Assembly (NCBI GenBank): GCA_025403435.1 | Contig: CM046340.1 | Coordinates: 13,646,091 to 13,710,090, forward strand | Length of the DNA: 64,000 nt | Reading direction: 5' to 3' | Source: Artocarpus heterophyllus | Lineage: Eukaryota; Streptophyta; Magnoliopsida; Rosales; Moraceae | Shown here: piece by piece, positions 59,099 to 64,000 of the stretch | How the letters are laid out: every line of letters starts with the position of its first letter | Position numbering within the stretch: the first letter of the stretch is position 1 | The notes under the pieces: generated by a model | What the model saw: only the letters and a program-made list of their open reading frames with translations | Told to the model about the DNA's origin: nothing | Database searches by the model: none | Position numbers and translations under genes: made by a program

Positions 59099-61248
59099 TG
59101 TCACGCCCCGGAGTACAGGAGGTGACGTGGCGGATTGTTTAAATTAATTAAAAGAGAATTTAATTAAAACCAATGGTTTAAGGATCAAATTAAGTGAGAA
59201 ATAAGAAGATTTTCACCACATTTTTATAAAAGAATTTATAAAGTAGTAAGCAAATAATAAAATTTAATAAATAACCGCGAGTATGGGTTCCATAACCCAC
59301 AACTTATGCACACACATGGTTCTGACAATATCATAAATACAATTACAGTCCAGGTACAAATAAAGTTAAAATCTTACATGCCTTGATTAAATAATACAAA
59401 ATATAAATCAATCCTCCTATTGCTCCTGAGTTCAGTCCGAAGAATCATTTCCAAACCTAAATGGGAAACCACCTAGAGGGGGGGAAATTTAAAACAATAA
59501 AACGTGAGCGAAAGGCTCAGTAGGACTATGTTTTATAAATAATTTAATTTAAAGAAACATTTCATTGTTAGGAGTACTCAAAAGAAATCTTTAAATAAAT
59601 AAGTAAATAAATAAATAAATAAATAAATAATTTGAGTAAGGCCGTCCTGACACAGAACAGTCTACTCACACAATCAAAAACACCATTTTTCTTTTTACCT
59701 AGGCAAACCATGATATCACCACCGTAGTGGCCCAGCTGGGTTTCAGGACCTGCCCCCAAGGTCGATCGCTACACGACCCGATCTCTGATATGGCATCATG
59801 CCTATGTGTATATTATCATTATCATTCAAAACCCAATTACCGAGTGTTGTCAATTACATTTATTATGAAGTTCATTTCATAATCACGGTATATTAAAATA
59901 TAACCGATACAACCATTTTCAAACAACCGTTGAAAACATTTTGATAGAAATCCTTTTCGAAGCCAAATCATTTCAAAAACCAGGCTACCAAAGAAAAAGG
60001 ATAGACGTCCTACCTCAATACTCATGTCGGTACCCCACACCGTAATCCCGGTTCGCTATACGTCAGCTCCACGGAACCACGATCGATCCTAGATACAAAC
60101 TAAGTCGATCAATATCTAGTTCGAGACATTCTATGTTACTAAACCAGTTTATGATGTCCTAGTGTGCCATTTGTACCTTTAAAATCATTCTATAAGGTTG
60201 GGATTTAAATCAGGGTTCAAAACAGTGAAAACGGGTAAAAATCACAAAAATTACCATGCCTCGGTCGGCCTGCCGGACTCCTTGCTTCGGCCGGCCGAAC
60301 TGCACAGTTCGGCCTACAGGAAGCAAAGTTCGGTTGGCCGAACACTTCCCCAGGTTCGGCCTGTCGGTTGGAAGAACACCGGCCTGCCGATCATCACTCC
60401 GGCCTGCCAAACACACAATTCGGCCTGTCGAACTGGGAAAATCCAGAAATCTCAGCCACGGGTTTCTCGATCCCCAAAATTCAAATCTTGATTCTAACCT
60501 GTTTTTCTCAAATCCCAAGCATGAAAAACAATCATAGTTGATAGAAAAACATACTAGAACATGTTTGGACTCATTTAAACAAGATTTAAACTCGAAAATC
60601 CCAAAAATCCAAAAATAGGAAAAATGAGGAAAAATGTAAAATCTTGAATCCAATCCTTTTTTCTTCAATCTAAGCTTAGATTCTAGTTGTTCTAAGTTCA
60701 TTTAACTCAAATCCACGGTTTTCTAAGCTTAAACAAACCTAGATTTCAAAAATGCACAAAATTGAAAATTTTGTAAAAAGTTTAGAAATTTCAAATCTAA
60801 CCTCGAATCGAAGCTTCAATCCGCGTTCTCGGTTGCTGAATCACGTCCCCAAGCCTCCTCCTTGCTATCCCGAAACTTGGATTCGAAATGGAGTTCAAAA
60901 AATTTGAGAGAGATAGAGAGAGAGAGAGATGACCGTGAGAGTGAGGAGAGAGAGGGAGAGAAAGGGAATATATAGAGAAAATCAGTGGGTGGTTTTACTG
61001 TATGAAAACCATGTGTCGCCCACGGTTTTGCAAAACGGAGTATTTTTAACATTTTACAAATTGTTGTCTTTTAAAACTCAAAACATCATTTTAAAACAAT
61101 AAGAAATCATTTGAATACATCAATTTAACAAAACAACCAAAAATTCAAAATCCAACCAAATAATCTAATAAATGTTAAAAAATAAATTATGGCACATTAA
61201 TTCATCATTTACATTGCATTAACGTTAAATAAATTTCGAGGCGTTACA
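59099..61248 (-). mobile_element. Solo LTR of the gypsy chromovirus family (2,150 bp)
   Basis: TGTCACGCCCCGGAGTACAGG...GAGGCGTTACA, flanked by the duplication CATAT (59094-59098 and 61249-61253). It is very similar to the copy at 54412-56579. An (AAAT)n tract lies at about 59592-59630. Its CGGCC array has decayed by CG-to-TG/CA changes. Confidence 0.95.
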
Positions 61249-61253
61249 CATAT

Positions 61254-62481
61254 TATGTTATTGCCATTTCATCGAACAGTTGGAATTAATAGGTGCAAAT
61301 AAGGGCAGTCAAGGGTACGTCCCCGGCAGCCTGTTGAATATAGTAATATTTTCTTCATAAGTGGGCCCGTGGGGCCTCCCTTCCAGTTGGGGGTGGAAAA
61401 AAGAAGCAGCTTTTTTATGTTTGGTTGATAGAAGAAGCTTTTATATGTGTTTGGTTGATAGAAGAAGCTTTTATATGTTTGTTTTCCCCCATGTGCCTCC
61501 TCTCATCTTGTTAATCCTCCTATATATTTCCAGTTTCTTCTTGCAATTTCAGCCCGTCAAATTAATTTCAAAAACTAAAATCTAATTTAGTCATATATAG
61601 ATTTTGGCTTCCCATTCAAGTTGTTCTTTCTCTTCGACTTTACTTTTCACTTTTTTATTTTCACTTATCTTTATAAAAATATAGTTTTTTCTTAAAATTT
61701 ATTTTCAATTGTATTGAAATGTGTTAAATCTTGTTTTGATATTTTATGTGGAATGATTAGGGAAAATTATGTTAAAAGAACATTAGAGACTTGAGGTTAT
61801 TAATCCCTCAACCAAAAAAAAAAGAATAAAATTACTTAATTAATAAAGTTTATTATTAATAAATATATATTAGAAAGGGTTATTTATGTTTATATACATT
61901 GTATTTTATTTTTATTTAAAATTATATCTTATATTTTTCAATATTACATTTCTATAACTTGAGTTTGCATTTAATACGCAAATATATACCATATCTTGGT
62001 CAACACATCAATTTGATTGAGACAATGAAAAAAAAAAATTAACCTCAATATATAATGCCCATCCATGCTTAACTAGTCTTTGTAAGGGTTCTTTGGAATT
62101 AAAAAGCCTTTTTTGGGTCAAAATGTTGTGTTCACCGAGAAACGGTACACATTTGTATATTAAATGTAAATTCAAGTGGTAAAAATGCAAGGTTAAAACT
62201 CAATTTTTTAAATTTTGAGCAGAAGTACAAGTAATATTTATAAGATTTTAGAGCTAAAATTTAATTCTTAAAATTTGATCTGGCCATAACTAATATTTTT
62301 TAGAAATTAAAAATTAAAAATTAATTTTTAAAAACTTGAGTGAGAGCACGTGTCCCTATCAAATGGCTTGAGCGCTGCTATTGATTAGCGGTAGATCTTC
62401 ATGTACCAAAGTTATTACTAATGATTATATCTTCAGCCAAAATAATAATAATAATAATAATAACAACAACAACTAAAAAAT
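61254..62481. other. AT-rich intergenic DNA
   Basis: No gene is recognised. It includes a perfect 30-bp tandem duplication at 61419-61478 and an (AAT)n tract at 62441-62464. Confidence 0.55.
61419..61478. repeat. Perfect 2 x 30-bp tandem duplication
   Basis: The unit GTTTGGTTGATAGAAGAAGC plus CTTTTATATGT-type remainder occurs twice without a mismatch, indicating recent slippage. Confidence 0.9.
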
Positions 62482-63081
62482 TAGGGGTGGCAAAACGGGT
62501 TGGCGGGTCGAGTTCGTGTCGGGTTGGAGTTAATTTTTACAAAATTAGGTTGACACTAACCCGACCCGTGACCCGAACGGGTTGAGAATTCTCAACCATA
62601 ACCCGACCAGTTTTGACACGGGTTGACACTAACCCGACCCGTGTCAACCCGTTTCTTATGCACAGTGTCAAAAAATAATAACCCGTGACCCGATTTTGAC
62701 CCGTAACCCGATTAGGACCTGCAACCCGCCTCTAACCCGCCCACATTAATATATAAAATATTAAAAAAAAATAAAATTAGAAGAGTTTCATACCACTTCA
62801 ACAAGAAGATGAGTGATAAGAGAGGTAAGGTTTGATATTTTAATAGCTTATATTATATATGAAATAATATTAATTTTTTAAAAGCTAATTAATTAAATAC
62901 GGATCAGAAACGGGTCATTTTCGTGTCAGACGGGTTGACCCGAACACAACCCGTTTTTTGACGGGTCAGTTTCGGGTCGACACTAAAATGACCCGTGGTC
63001 AAATTTTCCGACACTAACCCGCAAAAAATCGTGTCGGATTCGTGTCGTGTCGTCGTGTCGCAACCCGTATTGTCGGCCCTT
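62482..63081. mobile_element. hAT-type MITE (600 bp)
   Basis: Starts TAGGGGTGGCAAAACGGGTT and ends AACCCGTATTGTCGGCCCTT, an imperfect inverted repeat. It is flanked by a perfect 8-bp duplication TAAAAAAT (62474-62481 and 63082-63089). The interior is dense in ACCCG/CGGGT words in both orientations (ACCCGACCCGTG, GGGTTGAC), so it could form a large secondary structure. There is no coding frame. Confidence 0.85.
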
Positions 63082-63089
63082 TAAAAAAT

Positions 63090-64000
63090 AATGATTTTAG
63101 AACTAGTTATGGTTAAGTGTTCAATATTGGTTTTTGGCTTACAAATAATGATTTTACCTTAGCAATAAAAGAGCAGAAACAAAACAAAACTACTACTGAT
63201 TTTAGAAATCGTTGTTAACTAGGGGTGAAGACTAATGAAGTAAACTTACCACTAATGACTTTACCTTTAGCAAAAAATAAAAATTAGACAAACAACTTAT
63301 GACTTTTGAATTGGTTAGTGAATAGTTGTAAAGACTAATGTACTGGACTTACTACTTATAATGATTTTAGAACTAGTTAATGATTAATGGTCAAGAGTAA
63401 CGTACTAGATTTACTGCTACAGACTTTAACACTAGTTAGTGATTAGTGGTCAATACTAATATACTAGACTCACCACTAATGATTTTACTGTTAGCACTGA
63501 AAAGAAAACTAATAATATCGTAAGAACTAATTAGTGATTAGTGGTCAAGATTAATGTACTAGACTTAATGCTAATGACTTTATACTAATAAGTTATTAGT
63601 GGTTATTATTGGTGTAATACGCTTACAACTAATGATTTTAGAACTAATTAGTGATTAATGGTTAAGACTAATATACTAGACCTACAACGAATGACTTTAT
63701 ACTAGCTACTGATTAGTGGTTATTATTGATATACTAGACTAGTTAGTAATTAGTAGTCAAGATTAATATACTAGACCTACAACTAATGATTTTATACTAT
63801 ATACTTATTGGAAATTATTATTAATGTACTAAACTTATAACTAATGATTTTAGAAACTGTTAATGACTAGTGGTCAAAACTAATGTTTTAGACGTGCTAC
63901 TATTGACTTTATATTAACTTTTGATAAGAGGTTATTATTAGTGTACTAGACTTACAACTAATGATTTTACAATTGATTAGTGACTGGAAGTGGTACAGAT
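63090..64000. repeat. Tandem repeat array, unit about 58 bp, running off the window
   Basis: The motif TTAGTGATTAGTGGTCAAGAC...ACTAGACTTACAACTAATGATTTTA recurs with spacing near 58 bp (TGGTCA/TGGTTA at about 63392, 63450, 63542, 63600, 63658, 63717, 63755, 63870, 63930). Some units contain insertions or deletions. About 12-15 diverged copies are visible. No coding frame. Confidence 0.8.

Noticed and set aside
21792..61248. Idea that the similar 2.1-kb units are a satellite or gene family
   Set aside because: Each is bounded by TG...CA and its own 5-bp duplication, and two flank retrotransposon genes, so they are LTRs.

Overview
This is 64 kb of plant nuclear DNA, most probably from a dicot. 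It is AT-rich and full of simple repeats and transposons typical of plants: Ty3/gypsy chromovirus, Ty1/copia, CACTA, hAT, PIF/Harbinger and a Mutator-like element. The species cannot be named from the sequence. Only one intact protein gene is visible: an intronless 3-ketoacyl-CoA synthase of the KCS6/CER6 (CUT1) type at 2457-3947, the condensing enzyme that elongates very-long-chain fatty acids for cuticular wax. Everything else that looks coding is a transposon remnant, a pseudogene or an unrecognised broken frame.

Layout. 1-1.1 kb: decayed LINE-type ORF1 with a mutated zinc knuckle. 2.4-3.9 kb: KCS6. 6.4-6.7 kb: unrecognised broken frame. 7.6-8.2 kb: intron-free, disabled copy of a LOG-type cytokinin-activating enzyme. 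10.0-11.7 kb: a small CACTA-like element beside a Mutator-like element with ~190-bp terminal inverted repeats. 11.9-16.7 kb: decayed CACTA element holding a 1.85-kb solo LTR (target duplication AGGGG) and a 278-bp hAT MITE. 17.1-19.2 kb: solo gypsy LTR. 19.4-21.5 kb: LTR-like remnant with a TATA box and three G-boxes. 21.8-30.9 kb: complete but decayed Ty3/gypsy chromovirus, minus strand, with PBS, PPT and 5-bp duplications. 32.2-35.8 kb: truncated copia element. 36.9-45.0 kb: 8.1-kb CACTA element with degenerate transposase genes. 45.4-46.8 kb: non-autonomous CACTA-like element. 52.1-52.4 kb: Harbinger-type MITE. 54.4-56.6 and 59.1-61.2 kb: two more solo LTRs of the gypsy family. 62.5-63.1 kb: 600-bp hAT MITE. 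63.1 kb to the end: tandem repeat of about 58 bp.

The window is therefore a gene island of one wax gene followed by about 55 kb of nested transposons. Precise target-site duplications could be read for most elements, which allows a relative insertion order. All four gypsy-family insertions lie in the same orientation, and their ~2.15-kb LTRs carry an internal array of the short inverted repeat TTCGG-CCTG-CCGAA. I found no convincing new multi-gene system. The most unusual items are this LTR hairpin array, the solo LTR that splits a CACTA reading frame, the possible gene-capturing Mutator element, and a GC-rich island with all three forward frames open.
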